Shown here one piece after another: positions 19,356 through 30,576 of a DNA stretch of 64,000 bases (position 1 is the first letter of the stretch; the number at the start of each line of letters is the position of its first letter). Below the pieces are notes generated by a model. The model was given only the letters and a program-made list of their open reading frames with translations. It did not search any database and was not told where the DNA came from. The position numbers were made by a program, and so were the translations under genes. The stretch is from Eupeodes corollae (taxonomy: Eukaryota; Arthropoda; Insecta; Diptera; Syrphidae), in assembly GCF_945859685.1 (NCBI RefSeq), contig NC_079148.1:51656421-51720420 (forward strand), given 5' to 3'.

Positions 19356-22290
19356 AATACGTACCTGTGAATGTAAATTCACTGATTAGGATTGAACGAA
19401 GAGCCAACATGTTCCAATTGTTGAAAGACTACAGTCCAGATATGTTTATGGCTAGCGAAACCAAGCTAAACCACAAACATAAATTGACTCATACAAATTA
19501 CAATATCGTAAAAAGAGACGATATCGGGCCTCCACTCGAGGGGGCGGTGTCGCTCTCTTTATACGAGAAGGCATTTACTATAAAGTCGTATATAATAATG
19601 AATTGCGAAAGCTCAAGACGCTAGAAGTTTGCGTTGTGTGCATCTCTCTCTCTCAAGGGAAGCGGATGTATATGATTGCGGCTTATGCGGCTGGAGCTCC
19701 GCAGGTCACTTACTTTGCATCAGAACTCGAGATTCTTTTTAGGGAACTGAAACTGAGCTTGGAAGAAAACTATTTCATCTTGGCCGTTGATTTGAACGCA
19801 AAACATGAAGATTGGGGAAATCAACATAGCAATCCTTTTAATTTGATGAATCTTTACAGCGTGGAATATGGCGTCGACCTGCTGGCTACTGAAAAGCCAT
19901 CGTATCCAATAAGCGGCTCCTTTCTGGATCTTTTGCTGTACGACACCAGACTGACTGTTACAGACAAAGTGGGTAATCACACTCGAAACTGCTTACAGAC
20001 AGTCGAATACTACAGTGATCACTGCGGACTGGCTGCCGTAATGCAGATTCCGAACGAAAGCGTGGAGTTAGAGGAATACGTTGCAACGCACTCTTACAAT
20101 TACAGTAAGATGCGTTGGCCTCGTTTTACCAACGCTCTAGCGAGAGAACTCCGTTCGAGTGACATAGCCCCACCAAACAACAGAAACCTGACAAATACAG
20201 AAACTGACCAACATTTACAACAGATGGACGAAACAATAAAACGAACGATGGAAGGGACAATTCCAAAGTACAAAGAACGGGAGAATAGACGCACTGCAAA
20301 GGCACAAGAGTGGCTTACTGACAAGACTCAAAAACATGTACAGACGACTTACAGACCCACATGACTTGGAGGTTAGGACACTGAAGTCGTCAATAAAAAA
20401 TGTCAATCTGTTGATTAAGGAGAACTAGGTTATCAATTAACAAGTACTGGGACCGCAAGATCCGGTCAGTTGATTCGAGTGACCTTAGTATGTTCCCCAA
20501 AATCAACAAGGTATTCAGAAAAATAAAACGATAATGACCTTCCGTGTCTTAATCTCCAAAGAACTGAAGAGAACAGAGACATACTCAGGACAGCGCAAAT
20601 AGATCCAGAGGAAGCCATCTTTGACGATGACTTTTATATAATTGAAGATCCGAAGGAAAAAGTGGAGGCGGTATGAGCTGCTTTCCAGCAAGTGTACAAG
20701 GTGAATTTTAGCATTCGCCCCAACCACGACCTGGAAAACAGAGACTTTACTTAATCACTTTTACCTTCTAAATGATATGACACAATAGCGATCTGAGAAC
20801 CAAGGTTTCATGCGGTTCAATGACGATTCCTTGGCAGATGCCATAATCGCCGAGCAAACGGGAGCAAGTCCCTTGTTAGTGACGAAGGTTGAGCTTCAGC
20901 TCATCTTCAACTCAATAAAAAACAAAAAGTCAACAGGTGTCGATCTATCCAACGTTGTACTAAGACATTTACCGATGGAGGTAATGAATAATGCATATTA
21001 TTCAGTACATTGGAAGACCGCTGTGGTTCATCCTCTCCTGAAAAAGGGAAAGGACAACTTCAACCCGTCAAATCTTCGGTCGATAAGTCTTATTCCGAGC
21101 ATCAGCAAAGTTTTCGAAAAAATCATTAATAGGGATCTGACTAAGCGGGCTGCGGACAACAAAATAATTCCGGATAAACAGTTCGGGTTCAAGGCGGGTC
21201 ATGACACAATTTATGCTGCGTCTAAACTCGTTTCTGATATCCAATGGAATAAACCAAAACAAAAATGCACAGGTGCTGTTCTGGTTGATTTGAAAAGGCC
21301 TTTGACACTATATGGTTAGAGGGTCTTTACCTTAAACTGAGCAGGCTTGGCATAAGCAAGCCATTGCTGTATATACTTTATGATATGCTTAACGGTAGAA
21401 AGTTTGTTGTCAAAAGTGGCAATGTAACTTCTACCACAACATTCTCAATTGAAAATGGTCTTCAACAGGGAGCGGTGAATTCGCCGATTCTCTTCAGCGT
21501 TTACACACAGCGATCTGATAGGTAGTCTTACAAAGGCAATTGCGTACGCCGACGATCTAATTGCCTGCAGAACGGCCCGAAAGGTTGAGGTTATTAGAAT
21601 TCTCTTGCAGCGGGATTTCGACAAGATTCAGCGATATTGTGACGACTGGAAACTGAAAATAAATGTCCAGAAGTCAGAGACAATTCTGTTCCGGACTACG
21701 TTGGCTAGGGCCACGAGGGATACGTGTAAGAATTGGCGCAAGATGGTCATCGTTGATCTTCACGGGCAGCCATTAGCGAGCAAAAGTGTAGTGAAGTACC
21801 TCGGTATCTGGTTAGATCAGTATTTATATTTCGACAGACATAACGTTCAAGGTTGCCCCTTCCCAGATGGATAAGTTTCGGGTGTTCGAGCGGCAGTGTT
21901 TACGACGCTGTACAGGCTTATATCGAACAGCCGAATATTCTTATGTACATTACTATTCCACCGAGGTCCTATACAACGGGGCTCGAATCAACATTATTGA
22001 CAATTCTCGTCCGAGGTCACATTGCAAGAGCTATGTCTTCGACCAACAATTTAATTTTCGGGGCGTTCTATACGAACGACGAGTATTTTGAGAGTGCACG
22101 CTTGAGCGTCTTCATGCCACCAAAGGCATTTCTCTTTTTAGATAGGTGGGGTCTGACACAGGATAGATTGGCAGTTCCGCTAATCTACCACGTCAGACGG
22201 AGAACCGTAGATAGGCGACTCCTGGTAAAATCGGGATGTCATGGCATAAGGTGGAGCAGAGCTCCTTCGGTTCAGTAGGGCTGTGTCCGA
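19346..22290 (+). pseudogene. ORF2 (endonuclease-RT) of LINE A copy 2, broken
   Basis: Starts at ATG 19346, overlapping the ORF1 stop. The APE endonuclease shows VPVNVNSLIRIERR, MASETKLN, AVDLNAKHEDWG (about 19782-19817) and, at its end, YYSDHCGLAAVM (catalytic SDH, about 20010-20045). A pre-RT linker (about 20050-20800) contains several stops. RT begins about 20810 and shows HPLLKKGKDNFNPSNLRSIS, DKQFGFKAGHDTIYAA and AYADDLIACRTARK. Frameshifts occur near 19610, 21290 and 21505. Deletion of the segment after FDRH at 21842 removes the middle of the C-terminal domain. The copy is inactive. Confidence 0.85.
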
Positions 22291-22769
22291 ACGGGACCGA
22301 ACTTATATACTTGTTTTATAGTTTTAGGGTTTAGTTTTAAGTAGAATAGGCCTGGTGGCACAAAAAGAAATAGAAAAAAAAAACAAACATTTAGAAAGTT
22401 AGATTTGCTGCTGTGGTTATTCTGGTTTTAAGTAGTTTATAGGTAGAATAGGTAGTTTAGGTTAGTTTTAAGTTTTATATTAAGGACCTTATTTTAAGTA
22501 GTTTTTAAGTAAAAATAAAAGAGGATATCGATATTAGTTTTTTTTCAAATTGGCTAATAAATACAAAAATAAATAAAATTATCATAGTAAAATAGATCTT
22601 AGTTCCCAAAGGCATTAGAATTAAGTATTCTTGTATAAGTTAGAGTGTCCGTATGGGACCATTAAGTAAGTTGTAAGTTATGGTTATTTAGGCTAGTTTT
22701 ATGAATTTTTGTCTAGCTTTTAAATAGGTTTAAGATTGAATTAATAAAAATGAATTTACAAAAAAAAAA

Positions 22770-24200
22770 TGTCATTGAAGTTGACCAGAAGAGATAGTTC
22801 GTGTGATATGGACGACCAAAAAAGCTACCCGAACATACAAACGTACGGAAATTGGAACATTTTGTTCTAACACTATGGTTTTTGAACTTTTGTAATTCTT
22901 TATTCAATTTTAAGGAAGCTCATAATGATTTTCATCTTCATGTAAACATTTTTCAAATCATTAAAATAATCAAACAAAATATGTTTCTTATGTTGCCAAA
23001 TACCAATATTTTGGAAAAATTAGCCGACCAATTTAAAAAAGTCTAGGCTTTTAACTAATATTTAAATTTAGAATCTTTAATCCAATTGATATTCAAAGAT
23101 TAAAAAACAAAGTAGTGCAAACTTGACGTCAAGACATTTGAAAATGGACCTTAATAGTCCAGGTGGCTTAAATTTGTTCATCATTTATCATTAATGTTGT
23201 CACTCCTATGTGCCTATTATATTATTAAATATCTCACCGCTATTGTTAATTTCAAATGTTTTCGTCTTCTTTTTTTTGCAAAATTATACAACCTTGGAAT
23301 TATGTTGATGGACCTAAACAAAAATGTGTGGGTTGTCGGTAGCTAACATAAACATACCTTTATATAAAACACGATGCCTTCTGGAGTCGCACAATTCATT
23401 TTTGAGTACCTTTTTTTAGTGTTTAATTCGTGTTCAGCCCACGAGTGTTTTTTGTTCTCTTTATTTATTAATATTTTTCGAGTTTATAATAAAATAATTA
23501 TATTACGAAGGGCCCAGCAGCTCTATATTAACACACCATTTACACGCAGTTTTCTATGTAACGCATATAAAAAAATATAGATGAAAAATCCATTAATATC
23601 AAATGACTTTGACAGTTTTGACAGCAAAAGAAAGATGATGATGAAATATAGTGTCGACTCATTTGACATTCATTACTTACATCAAGAATACTTACAGAAG
23701 AATATACAGAACTTATGATGGCACATCAATGTGCTATATTCTATGTGTCGCATACCGTTCCGTTCATCATTTTGAAGTAGAGCAATTATTAATCTTTAAA
23801 CGGTTTACTTATGTCATAATCAACTCTTCGTCCTTTATCACATACAAACATAGGCTACTATTAAATTCGCTTTGTCATAAGGAAAATAGAGCGTAGGAAG
23901 GTGTAAAATAGGTTTTAAATATTTATTTGATTATTTTTTTCATCAATTGCAATCATTAATGGGTTCTTCTGAAAATTGTATTTTTGTAACAGTCTCATAA
24001 CTCCAAAAAATAATAAACAGCTAAAATGTGTGGAAAGTTGTGTGAAAAGGTTTCTGACACTTTTTTTTAAGTGATTCACCCTTAGAATTGATATAAAATT
24101 TATTTGATGGTAGGCAAAAAGGGCTTATGTCAGAAACTGGTCACACAGACTTCATAAAATTAGACGTTAATATTAATTTTTCTGGATTATTATCTGAAGA
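22770..24200. other. Unassigned DNA with a small fragment of repeat R
   Basis: No gene. 22808-22846 (ending CGAACATACAAACGTACG) resembles an internal part of repeat family R in minus orientation. The remainder is AT-rich without recognised elements. Confidence 0.4.
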
Positions 24201-24204
24201 TTAA

Positions 24205-25876
24205 ATCAATACGATAATAACCAGTTGTTCTATACTAAGGTTTCTAGTATTAGACGAAACAGACCAAATCAAAAGCTTAAAATTAAATTTTTTGACTTCA
24301 GACCTTATTACCAAATTAAATTAAATGAAATACCAATTGTAAGACTTAAAGAAATAAAAAGTATGTGCGTACATCAACTACCAAATAAAAAATCACCAGG
24401 TTACGATCCAATTACTGCTCAGGTTATGAAAGAAATGCCATTGAAAGCCTTCAAAAAACTCCAATATATAATAAATGCATGCCTTAAGCACCGGTATGTC
24501 CCGCACCATTGGAAAATTGCTGAAGTAATTGTCATACCAAAGCAAAGTAAACCACCTACAGAAGTGACGGCTTACAGAGCAATATCGCTTATACCAATTA
24601 TGCCAAAAGTTTTTGAAAAACTGCTTCTGAAGAGACTTAACAAAATCATGGAAGAAAGAAGGTTAATCCCAAACCATCAGTTTGGCTTTAGAAATAAACA
24701 TTCCAAGTTGACAGAATATCGGATGTAATAGAAAAAGCATTAGAAGAAAAACAAGTATGTTCAGGTATTTTCTTAGATGTTGCTCAAGCTTTTGACAAGG
24801 TTTGGCATGAGGGACTTAAGTACAAACTGCAAAGGGATCGTACATCTCAGACCGATTGTTTAGAGTAAGGTACGATCAAGAATACTAGGTATTGAAAAAA
24901 ATAGAAGCTGGTGTACCACAAGGAAGTGTCCTAGGTCCTACCCTGTATTTACTATACACAAGGGATATTCCAATTGGTAATCACACCATAATGGCTACTT
25001 TTGCAGATGATACCGCAATTTTGGTACCCGACAAATGTATCTCTAAGGCAGCAGTAAAACTACAAAATGCCGTCGACACAGTGAGAACTTGGACCGAATA
25101 ATGGCGTATCAAACTCAGTGAAAAAAAAACTTCACACATAAACTTTACAAATAAAAAGATAAACAATATTCCAATAATCATTAATAATCAAGCTGAACCT
25201 TACGCCAATACGACCAAATACCTTGGAATGACTTTGGATACAAAGTTTAAGTGGAAAAAATACATCAGAAAGAAAAGAGAAGAACTAAACTTGGAATATA
25301 AAAAAATGTACTGGTTGCTTGGTAACAACTCTGATTTATCAATCCAAAACAAAATAATGCTGTATAATCAAGTACTAAAGCCTGTTTGGACCTATGGAAT
25401 CCAATTATGGGGCTGTACAAAGAAAACAAACACCAAAATCATCCAAAAATTCCAAAACAAAGTCCTTCGTGGAATAGTTAATACACCTTGGTACATAAGA
25501 AATACCGATCTACATCATGGCTTACAAATAGAAATGGTTAGAGAAGTTGTTAAAAAATACACTGTATCGCACAACCAGAGACTGCAAAGTCATACTAATT
25601 CTGAAATGGAGTCCGTCTTGAATATAAGAAACCATGTTCGGAGATTAAGAAGAACCAAGCCTTATGAGCTAATGATCTAAATAAACATGGGAAAGTATTT
25701 AAAGTTTAAACTTCCCCCAAAGTGATTGTACAAAATTAAGAAAGAAAAATCGGAAGTCGAACCTTCAAGATTGGCCCTGATGAAGAGGTGGTTTTAGTGG
25801 TTAAGAGTCCCACACTACTTAGTGTCGAATACTGCCAAGTGTCTTTTGAAGATTTCCTCCTGTCAAAAAAAAAAGA
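24205..25876 (+). mobile_element. Jockey-clade LINE K, 5'-truncated
   Basis: Begins within or just before the RT and ends in a short 3' UTR and oligo(A) (25865-25874). It is distinct from family A: the C-terminal blocks are those of classical Jockey-like elements. A deletion within the fingers/palm and several stops make it inactive. No clear target duplication was found. Confidence 0.85.
24225..25680 (+). pseudogene. Reverse transcriptase of LINE K
   Basis: Frame 1 (24225-24728): HQLPNKKSPGYDPITAQVM, WKIAEVIVIPKQSKPPTEV, YRAISLIPIMPKVFEKLLL and NHQFGFRNKHS. Then, shifted: GIFLDVAQAFDKVWHEGL, a ~100-bp deletion or scramble, AGVPQGSVLGPTLYLLYT (about 24900) and ATFADDTAIL (FADD variant of the catalytic YADD, about 24995). 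After a stop at 25099, IKLSEKKTSHINF and KYLGMTLDTKFKWKKYIRKK follow. The C-terminal QVLKPVWTYGIQLWGCTKK and FQNKVLRGIVNTPWYIRN are characteristic of Jockey. The stop at 25678-25680 is probably the genuine end. Confidence 0.85.
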
Positions 25877-26099
25877 CCTTATTACCTAACCACAAATATT
25901 TATAAGTACCTATATTCAAAATAAAACTTAGGAACTTAAGGTTTTAAAATTAGTACAGGTTGATTTTGACAATTCGTGGACATATTGTTTCTTTTACATT
26001 TGGTCAAAAAACCTTTTTATATCAATCACTAAAGGCAAATCATCATTGCAAGTTTTAGAGTTGAGGACCACGTGCAAATAAAATAACTTTATAATCAAA

Positions 26100-26251
26100 A
26101 TAGAACCCGTGGCGTTATGGTTAGCGCGTTGAACTGTCATGTCAGAGGGCTTTTGTACAATCCCTGACAACATTTCTCGCACACAATAATAGTTGAGAGT
26201 TGTAAGTCGGTAAGTCCTAGCTTTTAACGAACTGTTGCGCCACCTAATTTA
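26100..26251 (+). mobile_element. SINE copy S3, internally deleted, tail interrupted by R1
   Basis: The head (ACCCGTGGCGTTATGGTTAGCGCGTTG) is joined directly to the distal body (TCCCTGACAACA through GTTGCGCCACC). The junction lies in the ATCCCTG motif that occurs twice in the full-length SINE, so about 165 bp were lost between short direct repeats and the B box is destroyed. Its A/T-rich tail is split by repeat R1: the left part AATTTATT ends at 26251 and TATTTTAAATTC resumes after 27463. Confidence 0.85.
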
Positions 26252-27463
26252 TTAACTTCCCATAGGAAGTTATTGTAATGGGTCCTATTTGTCGAATTGA
26301 AAATTTTGACATTTCTCGACGTTTCAAGGTCCCTAGAGTCGAAATAAAAGATTTTTAGAAAGATGTCTGTGCGTGCGTTTGTAGGTTCGTTCGTACGTCC
26401 GTACGTTTGCGATGTTTTTTTCGTCCACCAATAGCTCAAGAACCAGAAGAGATATCGATTTCAAATGAATTTTGTTATACAGATAATAAGGCAAAAAGAT
26501 GCAGAAAGGGCTCTCAAGAAAATTGCGTGGGTGTTTTTTTTTACCATAACAGTTTAAAAAAAAGGTGAAAATTTTGGTTAACCCTAAATATCTTACGAAC
26601 CGAAAACGCTAGAAACTTGAATTAAATTTTATATAATAAACTGTAACTTGATCTCAAAGATTTTTCAAAAAAATCTATCCAACGGTTTTTTTATAAATCA
26701 AAAAAACTGAAAAAAAAAAAATTGTCACCTCCAAAATTTACCGACTAAAATATAATTTCATCTCTAAAACAATTTTGAGCAACGGAGAACAATGTTTTTG
26801 AAATCTGATAAAATTTTGAGAAAAATTGAATGGACATTTTTTTTTTATAAAAAATAAAAAACTGAAAAAACATTACTCAAAGTTGGTAAAAATTGAATAT
26901 CGATTCAAATATCTTTTCAAAAACTTGAAATTTAGGCTTCAAACTTATTTTATCTTATAAGAAATATTGTTTTCAACATTTTGAAAAATGTTGAAAAAAA
27001 TCGACTTGACAGTTTTTTTACAAAAAATAAAAACCTTAAAAAAAATTAAAAAAATTGGTAAAAATTCATTTTCGACTCAAATATCTTTTCAAAACGTTGA
27101 GATATTGGCTTTAATTTACTTTTATCTTTTAAAAAATATTGTTGTTAATATTCAGTAAAGTTTTGAAAAAAAATCGAATTGATAGTTCTTGTACAAAAAA
27201 ATAAAAACCTAAAAAATTTAACAAAAGTTGGTAAAAATTGATTTTCGACTCAAATATCTTTTCAAAAATTTGAAATATTGGCTTATTTTATTTTACAGAA
27301 AATATTGTTTTCAATATTCAATGATTTTTATATAAAAATCCCACAGTCCGTTTTTTCATAAAAAATAGTACGTAAATTCGGTAAAAATTGATACGAATAC
27401 ATATAGACAAACTTTTAAGCAAGACAACTCGACACAGTGTGGGTCGCATCCCAGCCTCTTTTT
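26252..27463 (+). repeat. Noncoding repeat R, copy R1 (HINE/DINE-1-like candidate)
   Basis: About 1.2 kb, no coding capacity. The left end is a hairpin, AACTTCC-CATA-GGAAGTT. A conserved block follows (CTCGACGTTTCAAGG, AAAGATTTTTAGAAAGATG, a GT/CGTACG-rich tract, AGCTCAAGAACCAGAAGAGA). The core consists of diverged ~170-bp tandem units starting TTGGTAAAAATTGA (about 26885, 27055 and 27229). The right end is GGGTCGCATCCCAGCCTC plus a T run. Removing it restores the SINE tail between two T residues, with no duplication. The architecture resembles Helentron-associated elements; this is an inference. Confidence 0.8.
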
Positions 27464-27890
27464 TTATTTTAAATTCAAAATAGATGTTCTCTATTGCAGT
27501 TACTTCGAGTCCACACAGTGAACAATCAGCCAACACCAGGAGGTCAAATAAATGCAAAATCTACTCGATCTGATCGAAAGCATTGCCGCTGTTCGTGAAA
27601 GTCTGCACCAGAATTAGAGGTACTCAATTCCTCTTCGCTTACATGAACTTGGCCTAGCACTGCCCACAACATGGCAAATTTTGCATCGTCATTAAGGTCT
27701 GCACCCATACAAAATCCAACTGAACCAAACTGAAAATGAACAACAATACCTAGGGTTGTGTCTTCGCTAATTGAGTTTCGGAGCAGTTGGAAGTTGATCT
27801 CAATTTTGGTCGAAAAATCATGAGGCCCTTTTTTGGTAGAATTGGTGCTTGTATATGTAAGCAAAATTTCCGGATTTAGACTGACATCCA
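27464..27890. other. Unassigned DNA with an unrecognised minus-strand ORF
   Basis: 27544-27897 on the minus strand is open for 117 codons, with a composition less AT-biased than its surroundings. I recognise no domain. It contains GIVVHFQFGSVGFCMGADL and a Glu/Ser-rich end. It could be a fragment of a host gene or of an unrecognised element. Confidence 0.3.
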
Positions 27891-28275
27891 GCAGCATGCT
27901 GGTCAGGCTATCAGAGCGGTTTTATGGCATGGGTTATCTCGCTCTGAGGCGATTTGAATTGGCCACAAAGATCGTGTGATTTGACCCCTTAAGACTTTTT
28001 GTTTGCACCTAATGGGGCTGTTTTAGTTGTACGTCTATACAAATAAGCTGCAATTCACTGCTTCCCTTAAACACAGCTTATTTTATATCATTGGCCAATG
28101 GAGTCTGGTTTATGCTACAAAGTTATCTACGTCTTGACTTTTCAAATGCATACTACCCAAAAAAACAGCAGCGGCCATTTAAGCGATGATATATTTCACA
28201 CATAATGTCATTGGGCTCAAATATAAAACTTTTTTTATAAAATTTTAAAATCGAACGGCTTTTAATGGAAATCCT
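27890..28275 (+). mobile_element. Mariner-type transposase fragment C
   Basis: Plus-strand pieces in shifting frames: LSERFYG, then W-P-x-R-S-C-D-L-T-P (the WPPRSCDLTP block that carries the third catalytic Asp of DD34D mariners, about 27960-27990), VYTNK-like, and SGHLSDDIFHT near 28175-28205, equivalent to the GGHLxDIIFHT C-terminus. It represents only the 3' third of an element. No inverted repeat is identified. Confidence 0.55.
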
Positions 28276-29102
28276 TTAAATTTTAATAATTGACTTAAAA
28301 ATTCTATGTATGTTTGAGTTAAAAGGGCTCAAAGTCTGTCATTTATGAAAAAAAAGAACATCTAATACAAAACGGAATTTTCTTGCAACTTCGAAATTTA
28401 TTTTGTGAACTCACAACAATGAGTAAAAGGAAGGGAGTTGCTGGATCAGAGATGAATGATTCGCTGTTAAAGACCTTCGTGAGTTCATTGTCTCATCCCT
28501 TTTTACCGTTATTATAACGAATAATGTTCATTCCTTTCCTCGTGCTTTTAAAGGAATCCAACGTGGACTGTCAGTCAAACTGGAGGTAAAAGAGAGTCGT
28601 AAACTTTAGCTGTACTACGTGAATGTGAAATGTTTCACCTTATTATGAAAAATCTCATTGCCAGTGTTAAACATATATAGGTTCTTTTTTAAGACATAGA
28701 CAAAAATCAATCTCAAGAAATTCAATAAATTAACCAAAAGTATACAAAGCCTAATAAGGATTGTATACTTACTCCAAAAAATATCCTCTACTTTACATTT
28801 CCATTAAGTTAGAAATGAACCTCATCGCTGAAATTGGTTTTTCACAGCAAGTCCATAACCTTTAAGAATAAATTGCGAATTTCGAAAATAATAATTCCAC
28901 AACTTTTAAACGGTATTCTTGTGAAAGTCTTCGCATTTTTATTAAGCAGGGTAAATTCTGCCAATCTTGTAAATAATCAATTTTTAAATGAAAACATTCA
29001 TGCTGTTGTCAGCTTATTGGTAGTTACTGACAGAGAACTGACTGATTTAATAATATAAGATTTGAAAATAATTAAAGCTTCAACTTTAAATCTTAACATT
29101 TT
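28276..29102. other. Unassigned AT-rich DNA
   Basis: Nothing recognised. It has no open frame longer than 75 codons. Confidence 0.4.
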
Positions 29103-30576
29103 TAACTTCGCATAGGAAGTTATTGTAAGGGTTCCGATTTGTCGAATTGAAAATTTTGACATAGCCCGACGTTTCAAAGTTCCTAGAGTCGAAAAAAAAG
29201 ATTTTTAGAAAGATGTCTGTGAGTGCGTGTGTACGTACATACTTCTGGTTCGTACGTCCGTACTTTGGTGACGTTTTATCGTCGTTGATAGCACAAGAAC
29301 CAGAAGAGATATCGACTTCAGATAAATTTTGTTATACGCATAATAATGCAGAAAGATGCAGAAAGGGCTCTCAAGAAAATTGCGTGTGTGGTTTTTTTTA
29401 CGATAGCAATTTAAAAAATAGGTGACAATTTTAGTTAACCCTAAATATCTCACTAAGCAACGTGATATCAAAAATACATATTTTTGGAAAAAAATCTCTC
29501 ACCTCTAAAATAATACGAATACAAAATTATTTCATCTGCAAAATAATTTTGTACAACGAAAATCAACGTTTTAATCATCTGGTAAAATTTTGAGAAAAAT
29601 CAAATTGACAGTTTTTTTTACAAAAAATTAAAAACCTAAGAAAAATTAACACGAGTTGGTAAACTTTGATTTTCAACTTAAATATTTTTTCGAAACTTTC
29701 GGATATTGGCTTTCAACTAATTTTATCTTACAAGAAATATTGTTTTCAACATTCGGAAAAAATTTATAAAAAAAACCGAATTGACAGTTTTTTTTTACAC
29801 AAAATAAAAACCTAAAGAAAAAAATGTATACGTTGGTAAAAATTGATTTTTGCCTCAAATATTTTTCCAAACTTTGAGATTTTGGTTTCAAAATAATTCT
29901 ATCGTTTAAGAAATATTGTTGTCAAGATTCAGTAAAATTATGAAAAAATAGATTTCACAGTTTTTTAACAAAAAATGGAAACCTAAACAAAACATAACTA
30001 AAAATTGAGGCTTAAGTGATTTTCGAAGCAAATTTCTTTTAAACAATTTCAGAACGTAGCTTCAAGCTCATTTTATTTTATAAAAAATGCTGTTTTCAAC
30101 ATTCAGTAAAATTTTGAGAAAAATTGAATTGGCAGTTTTTTTTATAAACAAAATAATAACCTTAAAAAATATTAAAACTTGGTAAAAATTAACCTTCGAA
30201 TCAATATCTTTTCAAAATTTAAAAATATTGGTTTTCGACATTCAATCATTTTTTTTATAAAACTTCAACAGTCAGTTTTTTCGTAAAAAAAATTAAATCT
30301 ACAAAAAATAGTACCTACGTAAAATTGGTAAAAATTGATGTGCGGTTCTCGATATCTCGTGAACAGTACAAGATATTGACTTCAAATTAATTTCATTCAT
30401 CGAATTTTCATTTCTTTTTATAAGGATTAGAAACTTTTAATAAATGCTACCAACATTGGTAAAAATTGGTATTCGAATAAAAATAAATTAACACTATTTG
30501 CATATGATTCAAAATATTGTTGGTAAATTTGACAGGGATGGGAAGTTATCAGTGTGGGTCGCATCCCAGCCTCTTT
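29103..30576 (+). repeat. Noncoding repeat R, copy R2 (longest)
   Basis: Same order of blocks as R1, but with more core units and an intact right end: GGGATGGGAAGTTATCAGTG followed by GGGTCGCATCCCAGCCTC. The GGGATG and CATCCC can pair as a hairpin. Core units of about 170-175 bp begin near 29656, 29833, 30005, 30179 and 30330. The motif GGAAGTTAT occurs near both ends in the same orientation. Confidence 0.8.

Larger units (their letters stand above)
18590..22769 (+). mobile_element. LINE family A, copy 2 (longest copy)
   Basis: The only copy in the window with ORF1 and endonuclease. It ends with AATAAAAATGAATTTAC and an oligo(A) tail (about 22759-22769). The 5' boundary is uncertain (about 18600), because no other copy covers it and no target duplication was found. 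It is internally damaged by numerous frameshifts and a ~145-bp deletion at 21842 relative to copy 4 (55575-55720). The 3' UTR motif GGCCTGGTGGCACAAAAAG is shared by all copies. Confidence 0.85.

Noticed and set aside
29656..30350. CRISPR-like array in repeat R
   Set aside because: Units are diverged ~170-bp tandem repeats without alternating short repeats and spacers, in eukaryotic DNA.
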